From contig NZ_BMUA01000001.1 of assembly GCF_014649955.1 (NCBI RefSeq), positions 682,001-746,000 of the forward strand: a stretch of 64,000 nucleotides of DNA, read 5' to 3'. Shown one piece after another: positions 7,521 to 15,783 of this stretch. The notes beneath the pieces were generated by a model. It worked only from the letters and a program-made list of their open reading frames with translations, ran no database searches and was not told the origin of the DNA. Positions within the stretch are counted from its first letter, which is position 1; the number at the start of each line of letters is the position of its first letter. Source of the DNA: Streptomyces violascens. GTDB taxonomy: Bacteria > Actinomycetota > Actinomycetes > Streptomycetales > Streptomycetaceae. The position numbers were made by a program, and so were the translations under genes.

Positions 7521-9104
7521 TCAGCGCGCGTCGGCCTTCAGGAGGTCGGCGCACTTCTCGCCGATCGCCATCGTCGTGATGCACGGGTTGACCGTGACGA
7601 GCTCCGGCATGACCGAGCCGTCGCAGACCCGCAGGCCGTCGATGCCCTTGACGCGCAGCCGGGCGTCCACGGGCGCCATGGCGTCGTCGTCGGCGCCCAT
7701 CTTCACCGTCGAGGCGGGGTGGTAGACGGTGTTGTGGGTCTTGCGGATGTAGTCGAGCAGCTCGTCGTCCGTCCGCACGTCCGGGCCCGGGGCCAGCTCG
7801 GCGCCCGCCCAGCCGCTGAGCGCGGGCTGGGCCGCGATCTGGCGGGCCAGCTTCAGGCCGTACGTCATGACCCGCTCGTCGTGCTCGTGCGTGAAGTAGC
7901 GAGGGTCGACCATCGGCTTGTCGCGGTAGTCGCGGGTGCGCAGGCGCACGGTGCCGCGCGACTTGGCCTGCGTCACGTTGGGAGTGAGGCAGAACGCGTT
8001 CTCGGTGGTCGGGTAGCCGTACCGGGCGGTGTTCATGTCGAACGGCACCTGGCCGTAGTGGAACATCAGGTCCGGGCGCTCCAGGCCGGGCTCGGTGTCG
8101 GCGAAGATGCCGATCTCCCACCACTGGGTGGAGGCCGTCGTCATGGGCTGCTTGGCCTCCCACATGATGACGCCCTCGGGGTGGTCCTGGAGGTTCTCGC
8201 CGACGCCGGGGGCGTCGACCAGGACGTCCACGCCGACCTCGCGCAGGTGGGCCGCGGGGCCGATGCCGGACAGCATGAGCAGCTTCGGGGTGTCGATGGA
8301 GCCGCAGGAGACGATGACCTCGCGCCGGGCGGTGACGGTGCGGGTGTGGATGAGGTCCGGGTCGAGGTACTCGGCGCCGGTGCAGCGGCGGTTCTCGTCG
8401 ATGACGAGCTTCTTGGCGCGCACCCCGGTGCGCACGACGAGGTTCGGCCGCTTGTCCATCACGGGGTGGAGGTAGGCCACCGAGGACGACTGGCGGATGT
8501 TGTTCTCGTCCGAGTTGATCTGGAACCAGTTGGCTCCGCGGATCACCGTCTTGCCGTCGTTGAACTGCGTGGTGGGGATGCCCTGCTGGGCACACGCCTC
8601 GAGCAGAGCCGCGCCGCACGGGTCGGCCGACTTCACATTGCGGATCTTCACCGGGCCGCTGCGGCCGTGGTGGTCGCCGGGGGCGTCGTTGGTCTCCAGG
8701 CGCTGGTACAGCGGGAAGATGTCGGCGGCTCCCCAGCCCGAACAGCCCGCCGCCTCCCAGGCGTTGAGGTCCTCGGCGGGCGCCCAGAAGGCGATGCACG
8801 AGTTGTGCGAGGAGCAGCCGCCGAGCACCTTGGCGCGGGCGTGCCGCATGAAGCTGTTGCCGTGGGACTGCGGCTCGACGGGGTAGTCCCAGTCGTAGCC
8901 GGAGTCGAGCAGGCCCATCCAGCGGTCGAGCTTGAGGACGTTGTCGTCGCCGACGTCGGAGGGACCTGCCTCCAGGACGCACACCGTGACCGAGGGGTCC
9001 TCGCTGAGCCGGGCCGCGACCACGTTGCCCGCCGTGCCGCCGCCGACGACGACGTAGTCGAACTCCTCGGCGGGAACGCGGGATTCAGTGGGAGGTGTGG
9101 ACAT
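7521..9104 (-). CDS. Choline oxidase-type GMC flavoprotein
   Basis: 527 aa from ATG 9104. FAD-binding motif VVVGGGTAGN at 18-27; the GGCSSHNS motif has His100 and Ser102 at the positions of Arthrobacter choline oxidase His99 (covalent FAD) and Ser101. The C-terminal pair is a His in TVYHPASTVKMG and an Asn in TVNPCITT. Long N-terminal stretches (DRWMGLLDSGYDWDYP, AIAFWAPAEDL-like) match the choline oxidase subfamily closely. Expected reaction: choline to betaine aldehyde and glycine betaine, O2 to H2O2. Last gene of an operon with a betaine-aldehyde-dehydrogenase-like gene and a permease; its start overlaps the permease end by 20 bp, implying coupled translation. Confidence 0.9.
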   Translation of the reverse strand: MSTPPTESRVPAEEFDYVVVGGGTAGNVVAARLSEDPSVTVCVLEAGPSDVGDDNVLKLDRWMGLLDSGYDWDYPVEPQSHGNSFMRHARAKVLGGCSSHNSCIAFWAPAEDLNAWEAAGCSGWGAADIFPLYQRLETNDAPGDHHGRSGPVKIRNVKSADPCGAALLEACAQQGIPTTQFNDGKTVIRGANWFQINSDENNIRQSSSVAYLHPVMDKRPNLVVRTGVRAKKLVIDENRRCTGAEYLDPDLIHTRTVTARREVIVSCGSIDTPKLLMLSGIGPAAHLREVGVDVLVDAPGVGENLQDHPEGVIMWEAKQPMTTASTQWWEIGIFADTEPGLERPDLMFHYGQVPFDMNTARYGYPTTENAFCLTPNVTQAKSRGTVRLRTRDYRDKPMVDPRYFTHEHDERVMTYGLKLARQIAAQPALSGWAGAELAPGPDVRTDDELLDYIRKTHNTVYHPASTVKMGADDDAMAPVDARLRVKGIDGLRVCDGSVMPELVTVNPCITTMAIGEKCADLLKADAR

Positions 9105-10626
9105 GGGTGTCTGACTCACTTTCGGTTTCCGATGCGGCATGGCTCGCGAGGACGCCGGTGCGGTGGCGCTGGACGAACCAGTAGTAGGCGAAGCCGCCGA
9201 GCAGGACGGCTCCGACGAAGAGGAAGGCGCCCCAGCGCAGGTACCAGTGGTAGGGGGCGGTGGCGTTGTAGACCTCGGCGCGCGGCCAGGCGAGGTTGAC
9301 GGTCATGAAGCCGCCCCACACCACGCCGACGATGTTCACCGGCAGGCCCCAGCGGCCGAGCGAGAACTTGCCGTCGCCGGCCGGGGTCCACTTGCCGCGC
9401 AGCCGGGCGATCAGCATCGGTGTCGTGACCAGCAGGTACGCGACGTAGATCATGATGATGCCGATGCTGGTGACCACCGAGAAGATCTGCGGCTGGCGGA
9501 TGTTCACCAGGAGGATCACCAGGGCGAGCACACCGATGACGACGGCGGGCGCCACGGGGGTCTTGAAGCGGGGGCTGACCTTCGCCATCACGGACGCGGC
9601 GGGCAGGTTGTTGTCCCGGGACATCGCGAACGCGAGGCGGATGGCGGCGGTGTGCACGGCGAGCGCGCACACGGTGACCGCGATCAGGACGCACCAGAGC
9701 ATCAGCTTGCCGCCGGTGCCGCCGAGCACGTCGAGCACGACGTACTGGAGGCCGTCGGTGGTGATGCCCTTGCCGTCGAGGCTGCTGACGCTCATCAGGG
9801 CGAGGATGAGGATCAGGCCGCCGAGCACGAACGAGGCGAGCAGCGCCCGCAGGATCGCGCGCGGCGCGTTGCGGGACGGGTCGACGGACTCCTCGCCGAG
9901 CGAGGCGGCCGTGTCGAAGCCGTACATCACGTAGGCGGAGGCGAGCGACGCGGTGAGGAAGGCGCCCATGTAGCCGAAGCTGCCGCTGCCGCCGTGGCCG
10001 TGGGTGTCGAGCACGACGGAGGGGCCGCGGACGACGTGGACGGCGAACAGGACGATCAGGACGACGGTGGCGACGAGTTCGAGGAAGACGCCCGCCGTGT
10101 TGATGCGGGCCATCAGCTTGACGCCGAACGCGTTGACCAGGGTGGTGAAGAGGATCAGCGCCGCGGCGAGGATCACGGCGTTGGTGGCGACGTCGTAGGT
10201 GCCGGTGCCGTCGCCGACGATCTGGAAGACCTTGGAGATCTGCGGCAGGGTCGCCTGGTAGGCGAGCGCCACGGCGGCGATCGACACGATCGAGGCGACC
10301 AGCATCATCCAGCCGGCCAGCCAGCCGACGTGCGGGCCGCCGAGCTTCTTGGCCCAGTTGTAGACCGAGCCGGCCACCGGGTACTTCGCGGCGAGTTCGG
10401 CGAAGCACAGCGCGACCATCAGCTGGCCGACGAAGACCAGCGGCCAGGACCACCAGTAGGCGGGCCCGCCGAAGCCGAAGCCGAAGTAGAACAGCTGGAA
10501 GGTGCCGGTGAGGATCGAGATGTAGCTGATGCCTGCGGCGAAGGTGTGGAAGTTGCCGAGGGTGCGTTTGAGTTCGGGTCTGTAACCGAACTCCCGGAGA
10601 TCGTCGTCATCCTTCGTCATGCTCAT
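9085..10626 (-). CDS. APC-superfamily permease, probable choline/amino acid importer
   Basis: 513 aa with about twelve hydrophobic segments and the APC signature region near the N-terminus (LGNFHTFAAGISYISILTG), plus the conserved loop FAELAAKYPVAGSVYNW. The C-terminus is a short Ser/Glu/His-rich cytoplasmic tail. It belongs to the amino acid-choline-GABA transporter branch (GabP/Hnm1-like). Position between the aldehyde dehydrogenase and the choline oxidase suggests that it imports choline or a related quaternary amine; substrate assignment rests on this context. Confidence 0.87.
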   Translation of the reverse strand: MSMTKDDDDLREFGYRPELKRTLGNFHTFAAGISYISILTGTFQLFYFGFGFGGPAYWWSWPLVFVGQLMVALCFAELAAKYPVAGSVYNWAKKLGGPHVGWLAGWMMLVASIVSIAAVALAYQATLPQISKVFQIVGDGTGTYDVATNAVILAAALILFTTLVNAFGVKLMARINTAGVFLELVATVVLIVLFAVHVVRGPSVVLDTHGHGGSGSFGYMGAFLTASLASAYVMYGFDTAASLGEESVDPSRNAPRAILRALLASFVLGGLILILALMSVSSLDGKGITTDGLQYVVLDVLGGTGGKLMLWCVLIAVTVCALAVHTAAIRLAFAMSRDNNLPAASVMAKVSPRFKTPVAPAVVIGVLALVILLVNIRQPQIFSVVTSIGIIMIYVAYLLVTTPMLIARLRGKWTPAGDGKFSLGRWGLPVNIVGVVWGGFMTVNLAWPRAEVYNATAPYHWYLRWGAFLFVGAVLLGGFAYYWFVQRHRTGVLASHAASETESESDTHVHTSH

Positions 10627-10713
10627 GACCAGACTCCAAGTAGGCAGGGATGCAGGAGGGGCACGGGTCGGTGACCGGCCGTCCGCGGGGACGGCCGGCC
10701 GGGGTGGTGGCGG

Positions 10714-12201
10714 CTAGCTCTCGAACCACCGCTGGGGTTCGGGGGCCGTGTTGCGCCAGATGTGCTTGGTCTCCTGGTACTCGGCCAGGCCCGCGGGCCC
10801 GAGTTCCCGTCCCGTCCCGGACTGCTTGTAGCCGCCCCATTCGGCCTGCGGGACGTACGGGTGGAAGTCGTTGATCCATACGGTGCCGAGCCGCAGCCCG
10901 GCCGCGACGCGGCGGGCCCTGGACTCGTCGGTGGTCCACACCGCGCCGGCCAGGCCGTAGATGGTGTCGTTGGCCAGGCGCACGGCCTCGTCCTCGCCGG
11001 TGAAGCGCTCGACGGTCAGGACCGGCCCGAAGGACTCGTCCCGCACCACGCTCATGCCGGCCCGGCACTCGTCGAGGATGGTCGGCGGGTAGTAGTAACC
11101 GCCTTCCAGCTCAGGGGAGTCGGGCCGCTCGCCGCCGCAGCGCAGCACGGCGCCCTCGGCGATGCCCGCGGCGACGTACGCCTCGACCTTGTCGCGGTGG
11201 GCGGCGGAGATGAGCGGTCCGGTCTCGGCCCGCTCGTCGAAGGGGCCGCCGAGCCGGATCAGCCGGGCGCGGCGCACGAGTTCGTCCACGAAGCGGTCGT
11301 GCAGCGCGTCCTCGACCAGAAGACGGGTGCCGGCCGAGCAGACCTGCCCGGAGTGCAGGAAGACGGCGGTCAGCGCGTTGTCGACGGCGGCTTCGAAGCT
11401 CGCGTCGTCCTTCGCCACATCGGCGAAGACGACGTTGGGGTTCTTGCCGCCGAGTTCGAGCGCGGTCTTCTTCACGGTGGGCGCGGCGGCGGCCATGATG
11501 CGGCGGCCGGTCACGAGGCCGCCGGTGAAGGAGACGAGGTCGACGTCGGGGTGCTCGGCGAGCGGCGCGCCCGCCTCGGCGCCCGCGCCGAGCACCAGGT
11601 TGGCTACGCCCGCCGGAAGACCCGCCTCGTCGAGGAGCTTCATGAGGTGGATCGCGGTGTGCGGGGTCAGCTCGCTCGGCTTGAGCACGAACGTGTTGCC
11701 CGCGCCGATCGCGGGGGCGACCTTCCAGGCGGTCTGGAGCAGCGGGTAGTTCCACGGCGTGATCAGCCCGCAGACACCGACCGGCTCCTGGACGACGCGG
11801 CTGTCGACGACCGGGTTCCCGGTGTCGACGACGCGGCCCGCGCCCTGGGCCACGACGAGGGCGGCGAAGTAGCGGAAGCAGTTCGCGATGTCGTCCATGT
11901 CGTAGCGGGACTCGACGAGCCGCTTGCCGGTGTCGAGGGACTCGGCCCGCGCGAGGAGTTCCTTGTCACGCACGAGCAGGTCGGCGACGCGCTGCAGGAG
12001 CGCACCGCGCTCGGCCGGTGCCGTCCTCGGCCACGGGCCGTGGTCGAAGGCGGCACGGGCCGCGGCGATGGCGGCGGCGGTGTCCTTGGGACCCGCCTCG
12101 TCGACGGTGGCGACCAGGGTGCCGTCGGCCGGACACCGGATCTCACGGGTCCGCCCGTCGACGGCGGCGGTCCACTGGCCGTCGATGAAAAGCTCGGGCA
12201 T
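10714..12201 (-). CDS. Aldehyde dehydrogenase, probable betaine-aldehyde dehydrogenase
   Basis: 495 aa from ATG 12201 (GGAGGA eight bases upstream; the longer frame to 12354 is unsupported). Catalytic Cys in the SGQVCSAGTR motif (about residue 287), general-base Glu in LELGGKNPN (about 253), Asn in TPWNYPLLQ. The family oxidises aldehydes to acids with NAD(P)+. As first gene of the operon with a permease and choline oxidase, it would take betaine aldehyde to glycine betaine. 88 bp separate it from the permease gene. NAD versus NADP preference cannot be read here. Confidence 0.9.
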   Translation of the reverse strand: MPELFIDGQWTAAVDGRTREIRCPADGTLVATVDEAGPKDTAAAIAAARAAFDHGPWPRTAPAERGALLQRVADLLVRDKELLARAESLDTGKRLVESRYDMDDIANCFRYFAALVVAQGAGRVVDTGNPVVDSRVVQEPVGVCGLITPWNYPLLQTAWKVAPAIGAGNTFVLKPSELTPHTAIHLMKLLDEAGLPAGVANLVLGAGAEAGAPLAEHPDVDLVSFTGGLVTGRRIMAAAAPTVKKTALELGGKNPNVVFADVAKDDASFEAAVDNALTAVFLHSGQVCSAGTRLLVEDALHDRFVDELVRRARLIRLGGPFDERAETGPLISAAHRDKVEAYVAAGIAEGAVLRCGGERPDSPELEGGYYYPPTILDECRAGMSVVRDESFGPVLTVERFTGEDEAVRLANDTIYGLAGAVWTTDESRARRVAAGLRLGTVWINDFHPYVPQAEWGGYKQSGTGRELGPAGLAEYQETKHIWRNTAPEPQRWFES

Positions 12202-12455
12202 GGTTCGGGTCCTCCGATGGGGTGCTGGGACAGGGCCATCACCGCCCCTGCCCCGGCATGCGGGGAACATGCCGAAAAAATCACCCGAAGTGACGGGCCT
12301 CACTTTCCGTGGTCCATGCAGGTCAGAGCCATGTACGGGGTCACGTACGGTCACGCTTGGTGCATCGCGAGCGTCTACAGGTCACTTCGCGTACGGAATG
12401 TGAGACCGAACTGCCGGTCCGAGGCCGCTTGTGCATACTGGCGCGTCGGCAATTG

Positions 12456-12479
12456 ATCACTTCCAGCCCATCACTTCCA
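12456..12479. promoter_or_regulatory. Tandem 10-bp repeats before the Cyt-like gene
   Basis: ATCACTTCCA occurs at 12456-12465 and 12470-12479 (14-bp period), 19 bp before the start codon, with a related GTCACTTC near 12379. The rest of the 12202-12497 gap between divergent genes holds an imperfect repeat of TACGG(GG)TCACG near 12335-12355 and no ORF I would support. Possible regulator or translational-control site; no consensus known to me. Confidence 0.3.
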
Positions 12480-12497
12480 ATCCCCGCGGGAGCAGCC

Positions 12498-13094
12498 ATG
12501 GTTGACCGGGCCACCAGCACCAGGGCCGCCTTCAAGGCGGTCGTCGAAGTCGGTCCGGACGCGCTCGACCGGGCGCGGGCCGCCGAGGCCGTGCTCCAGG
12601 AGGCGATCGCCCCGGCGGCCGGGGACTTCGACTTCGGGGCCGTACGGTCGGCCGCGCGGGCGCTGCCGAACAGCTCCGTCGTCAAGATCATCCCCGGTTT
12701 CGGTCTTCAGGAGACCGCTCCGGTGCAGGTCATGGTGCTCACGCTGAAGCAGGCGGTGCGCCAGGCGCTGGTCGAACCGTTCGAGAACCCGGCGTTCTGG
12801 GACCGGGCCGATGCGGCGCTGGCCCAGGTGTTCCTCGGCCTCGGCGAGCAGGAGGGGGCGGCGCACCTCTCCTACCAGGACGCCGCGGACGGCACCCGCT
12901 ACTTCTACAACCTGCTCTTCGCGCTCCAGGACGAGGAGACCGGCGGCCACCTGTACGTCGTCGCCTTCCGGGTCGAGGTGAGCGTGGGCGCGGACAAGGC
13001 GGAGCTCCTGTCGCTGGGCGCCGAGGACACCGCGGCGGTCACCATCCGCCTCGACGCGATCAGCGTGCGACAGGAGCTCGCCACCACGGTCTGA
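12498..13094 (+). CDS. Cyt-like delta-endotoxin (CytB family pore-forming protein)
   Basis: 198 aa from ATG 12498, with GGGAG just upstream. No signal peptide. The whole length follows Bacillus thuringiensis Cyt toxins: AIAPAAGDFDFGAV...ALPNSSV (33-61) against AIDPLTLNFNFEKA...GLPNAGV; QVMVLTLKQAVRQALVEPF and NPAFWD (77-102) against EVSVMISQIKEIIRSVLGLV...NFWN; and TRYFYNLLFALQDEETG (133-149), FRVEVSV...KAELLSL, ISVRQEL against SYFYKILFSIQNEDTG, FEITVDVQKQQLLFI, LTVVQAL. Cyt proteins are single alpha/beta-domain toxins that insert into lipid membranes. This one lacks the extended N- and C-terminal protoxin tails (about 198 versus 250 aa). It is monocistronic, convergent with the alpha-galactosidase gene 9 bp away. 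Role (anti-insect, anti-competitor or internal) unknown. The comparison sequence is from memory. Confidence 0.82.
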   Translation: MVDRATSTRAAFKAVVEVGPDALDRARAAEAVLQEAIAPAAGDFDFGAVRSAARALPNSSVVKIIPGFGLQETAPVQVMVLTLKQAVRQALVEPFENPAFWDRADAALAQVFLGLGEQEGAAHLSYQDAADGTRYFYNLLFALQDEETGGHLYVVAFRVEVSVGADKAELLSLGAEDTAAVTIRLDAISVRQELATTV

Positions 13095-13103
13095 CGCCGT
13101 CAC

Positions 13104-14813
13104 TCACACGGGCAGCGCCCAGGTCTGGTTGGCCTGACGGTCGCCGCAGGTCCAGGTGTCGAGCCTGGTGCCGCTCGCCGTGCCGCCTCCGTACACGTCG
13201 AGGCAGAGCCCGGATCCGGCGTTGACCAGGGCGCCGTCCTGGTCGGCGGTCCATCGCTGGGCATCCGAACCGGTGCAGGCCGAGAGGGTGGCGGCGCTTC
13301 CGGCGCTGCCGCCGCTCGCGGTCAGACACTTGCCCAGCGCCCGTACCGTGTCGTCGCCGGACAGGGTCCAGCGCTGGTTCGCGTTGCCGGTGCAGGGATA
13401 GAGGATCACCGCAGTGCCGTTCGTGGTGCCGCTGTTGGACACGTCCATGCAGTGGGCGCCGTTGCCGGTGACCTGTCCGGTGGGCACGGCGGGGGCGCAG
13501 CCGCCGTTCGGGGTGAGCCGCCAGATCGCGGTGCCGTGCGCGGGCACGGTCGCGGTCAGCGCGGAGGACGTGGTCGAACTCGCCCCGCTCCAGAGGTCCT
13601 TGGCGCTCACCTTGCAGCCGGGCAGGCCGATCGAGTCGAGCGTCGTGGAGATGGTCCGCGCGGAAGAGGCCCGGTTGAGTACGGCTACCGCGCGGTCGCC
13701 GTTCGCCAGCGGGCGGGCGAGGACGTCGGTGGTGCCGTTGGTGGAGACCACCCCGGCCTGCCGTCCGAGACCGTCCTGGTCGATGGAGACGAGGGCCGTG
13801 TTGCCGAGGGCCGCGAGTCCGGCCGGGCTGAGGGCGGCCACGTCGGAGGAGAGGATCAGCGGGGCGGCCATCATCGACCAGAGCGCCACCTGGCTGCGTG
13901 ATTCGTCGGCGGTCAGGCCGGGCGCCCCGGCGAGCACGAAGTCGGGGTCGTTCCAGTTGCCCGGCCCCGCGTAGCGGCCGATCCAGCGGTTGTAGCCATA
14001 GTTGGTCAGCACGCTCGACCAGCGGCTCGTGCCGGGCTTGTTCGGGTCGTACGTCGCGATGTCGTAGCCCTCGCGCCAGAGCTGGCCGTCCTTGCCGACC
14101 CAGGAGAGCACGGAGAACCAGCCGGGGTTGCCCCATTCGCCGGTCTGGAAGTAGGCGGGCGCCGATTCGGAGAAGACGATGTCGCGGCCGACGTCCGCCA
14201 GGGCCGCCGCCTCGGCGTCGTACGCCTGGCGGTAGGCCGCTTCCTTGGTCTGGCCGGGGGCGACATACAGGTTGCAGCCGTCGAGCTTGAGGTAGTCCAC
14301 TCCCCAGGAGGCGAAGGTGGCGGCGTCCTGCGCGAAGTGGTCGGGGCCGCCGCCCTGGGGCTGTCCGCTGCCGGGGTAGCCGCCGCAGGTGCTTGAGCCG
14401 GCGTCCTCGTAGATGCCGAACTTCAGGCCGCGCGCGTGCAGGTAGTCGCCGAGCCAGGCCATGCCGTGCGGGAACCGCGCCGGATCCGCGACGAGTTCGC
14501 CGGCGCTGTTGCGGCTCTTGGTCATCCAGCAGTCGTCCACGGTCAGCGTGTTGTAGCCCTTGGCCGCGAGCCCCTTGGAGACCAGCGCGTCGGCGTTGTG
14601 CACGACGGTCTGTTCGCTGATGTCGCACATGTAGTGCGCCCAGTTGTTCCAGCCCATCGGCGGGGTGGCGGCAAGCGGCCGGCTGTCGGCGGGGGCGGCC
14701 GCGGGCTTCACGGGCGCCGGAGAGGCCAGGGCCCCGGTCGCGGTCAGTGGGACGGCCAGGAGCGCGGCCACCAGAGCGGCGGCTCTGCGACGGCGCGTGG
14801 GAAGTGACGGCAC
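13104..14813 (-). CDS. Secreted GH27 alpha-galactosidase with ricin-type lectin domain
   Basis: 569 aa from GTG 14813, chosen for AGGAAGGA just upstream and for a proper signal peptide (cleavage near residue 31, ALA-SP); the frame runs to 15218 but would overlap the response regulator. Catalytic barrel about 45-330: TPPMGWNNW opening, DDCW, nucleophile Asp179 in YLKLDGCN, acid/base Asp in NWNDPDF (about 290-292). A beta-sandwich domain follows, then a ricin lectin domain (about 440-569) with Q-x-W repeats and GKC motifs for polymer binding. Releases terminal alpha-galactose from galactomannan or galacto-oligosaccharides outside the cell. A beta-L-arabinopyranosidase specificity is possible in this family. 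Confidence 0.92.
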   Translation of the reverse strand: MPSLPTRRRRAAALVAALLAVPLTATGALASPAPVKPAAAPADSRPLAATPPMGWNNWAHYMCDISEQTVVHNADALVSKGLAAKGYNTLTVDDCWMTKSRNSAGELVADPARFPHGMAWLGDYLHARGLKFGIYEDAGSSTCGGYPGSGQPQGGGPDHFAQDAATFASWGVDYLKLDGCNLYVAPGQTKEAAYRQAYDAEAAALADVGRDIVFSESAPAYFQTGEWGNPGWFSVLSWVGKDGQLWREGYDIATYDPNKPGTSRWSSVLTNYGYNRWIGRYAGPGNWNDPDFVLAGAPGLTADESRSQVALWSMMAAPLILSSDVAALSPAGLAALGNTALVSIDQDGLGRQAGVVSTNGTTDVLARPLANGDRAVAVLNRASSARTISTTLDSIGLPGCKVSAKDLWSGASSTTSSALTATVPAHGTAIWRLTPNGGCAPAVPTGQVTGNGAHCMDVSNSGTTNGTAVILYPCTGNANQRWTLSGDDTVRALGKCLTASGGSAGSAATLSACTGSDAQRWTADQDGALVNAGSGLCLDVYGGGTASGTRLDTWTCGDRQANQTWALPV

Positions 14814-15129
14814 GACAGATTCCTTCCTGGCCCGGCCGGTTGGGGCCCGGGCGGGATGCGTCGGAGGGCAGGGGAAGGTGCCGATCCCGCCGGCACGAGC
14901 CTGCGGGAGGGCACCCGCCAGTGCAGTACTGATGCTCGTATCTGTCAATGGCTCCCATCGAACGAGCAGAAACAAGCATCCGCCGCCGTCCGCACCGAGC
15001 CCGGCATTGCCACGGCGTGTCCGGGTGCGGGCCGACCGGGGACGGCGAACGGCCCCGCACACGCTTCCGCAGGCCGGACACGTCGACGACTCAACTACCG
15101 CCTGAATCAAGGGAGTTGGCACGCCACGG

Positions 15130-15780
15130 CTACGGCGCGACCACGCCCGCCTCCTGGGCGAGCAGCCCGGCCTGGGTGCGATTGGCGCATTCCAGTTTGT
15201 CGAGCATGCGGGACACATAGCCTTTGACGGTCGCCTCCGACAGATAGAGGCGAGCCGCGATCTGCGCGTTGGAGAGCCCCTCCCCCAGGCCCACCAGGAC
15301 CTCGGCCTCGCGCTCGGTCAGCTGCGCGACGCGTTCGCGCGCCCGGTCGCGGGCCGACAGACCGTCGGTCGAGGCCGCGATCAGCCGCCGGGCGGCGGCG
15401 GGCGAGAGGACGGTGTGTCCTTCGGAGGCCACCCGGACGAGCCCGATGAGATCCTCCGGCGGGGTGGACTTGACCAGGAACCCCGAGGCCCCGGCGCGCA
15501 GCGCCCGCAGGACGTACTGGTCGGAGTCGAACGTCGTGAGCACCACGATGGGCGGCGCGTCCGCACGCCGGGCCAGTTGCTCAATGGCGGCGATCCCGTC
15601 CATGCCCGGCATGCGCAGATCCATGAGGACGACATCGGGCCGGTGGCGCACCACCGCTTCCACGCCCGCCGCTCCGTCGTGCGCCTCGGCGACGACCTCG
15701 ATGTCGGCGGCCGAGCCGAGGATCGTACGGAGGAATCCGCACACCATGGGTTCGTCGTCCACCACAACCACTCGGACCAC
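15130..15780 (-). CDS. NarL/LuxR-type response regulator
   Basis: 216 aa. Receiver domain 1-120 with acidic pair DDE at 8-10, phospho-acceptor Asp54 in VLMDLRMPG and Lys in VKSTPPEDL. C-terminal GerE/LuxR HTH (about 148-210) with LTEREAEVLVGLGEGLSNAQIA and the recognition helix SEATVKGYVSRMLDKL. GTG start three bases after the stop of its kinase gene, so the two are co-translated. The regulon is not evident; neighbours are secreted glycosidase and membrane genes. Confidence 0.95.
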   Translation of the reverse strand: MVRVVVVDDEPMVCGFLRTILGSAADIEVVAEAHDGAAGVEAVVRHRPDVVLMDLRMPGMDGIAAIEQLARRADAPPIVVLTTFDSDQYVLRALRAGASGFLVKSTPPEDLIGLVRVASEGHTVLSPAAARRLIAASTDGLSARDRARERVAQLTEREAEVLVGLGEGLSNAQIAARLYLSEATVKGYVSRMLDKLECANRTQAGLLAQEAGVVAP

Positions 15781-15783
15781 AGG

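Noticed and set aside
7719..12456. Several long plus-strand frames (526, 511 and 564 codons) opposite the choline operon
   Set aside because: They are antisense shadows with Gly/Ala/Val/Glu-biased low-complexity translations; the minus strand encodes clear enzymes.
14814..15218. 135-residue N-terminal extension of the alpha-galactosidase
   Set aside because: It would overlap the response regulator and bury the signal peptide; GTG 14813 has a good ribosome site.
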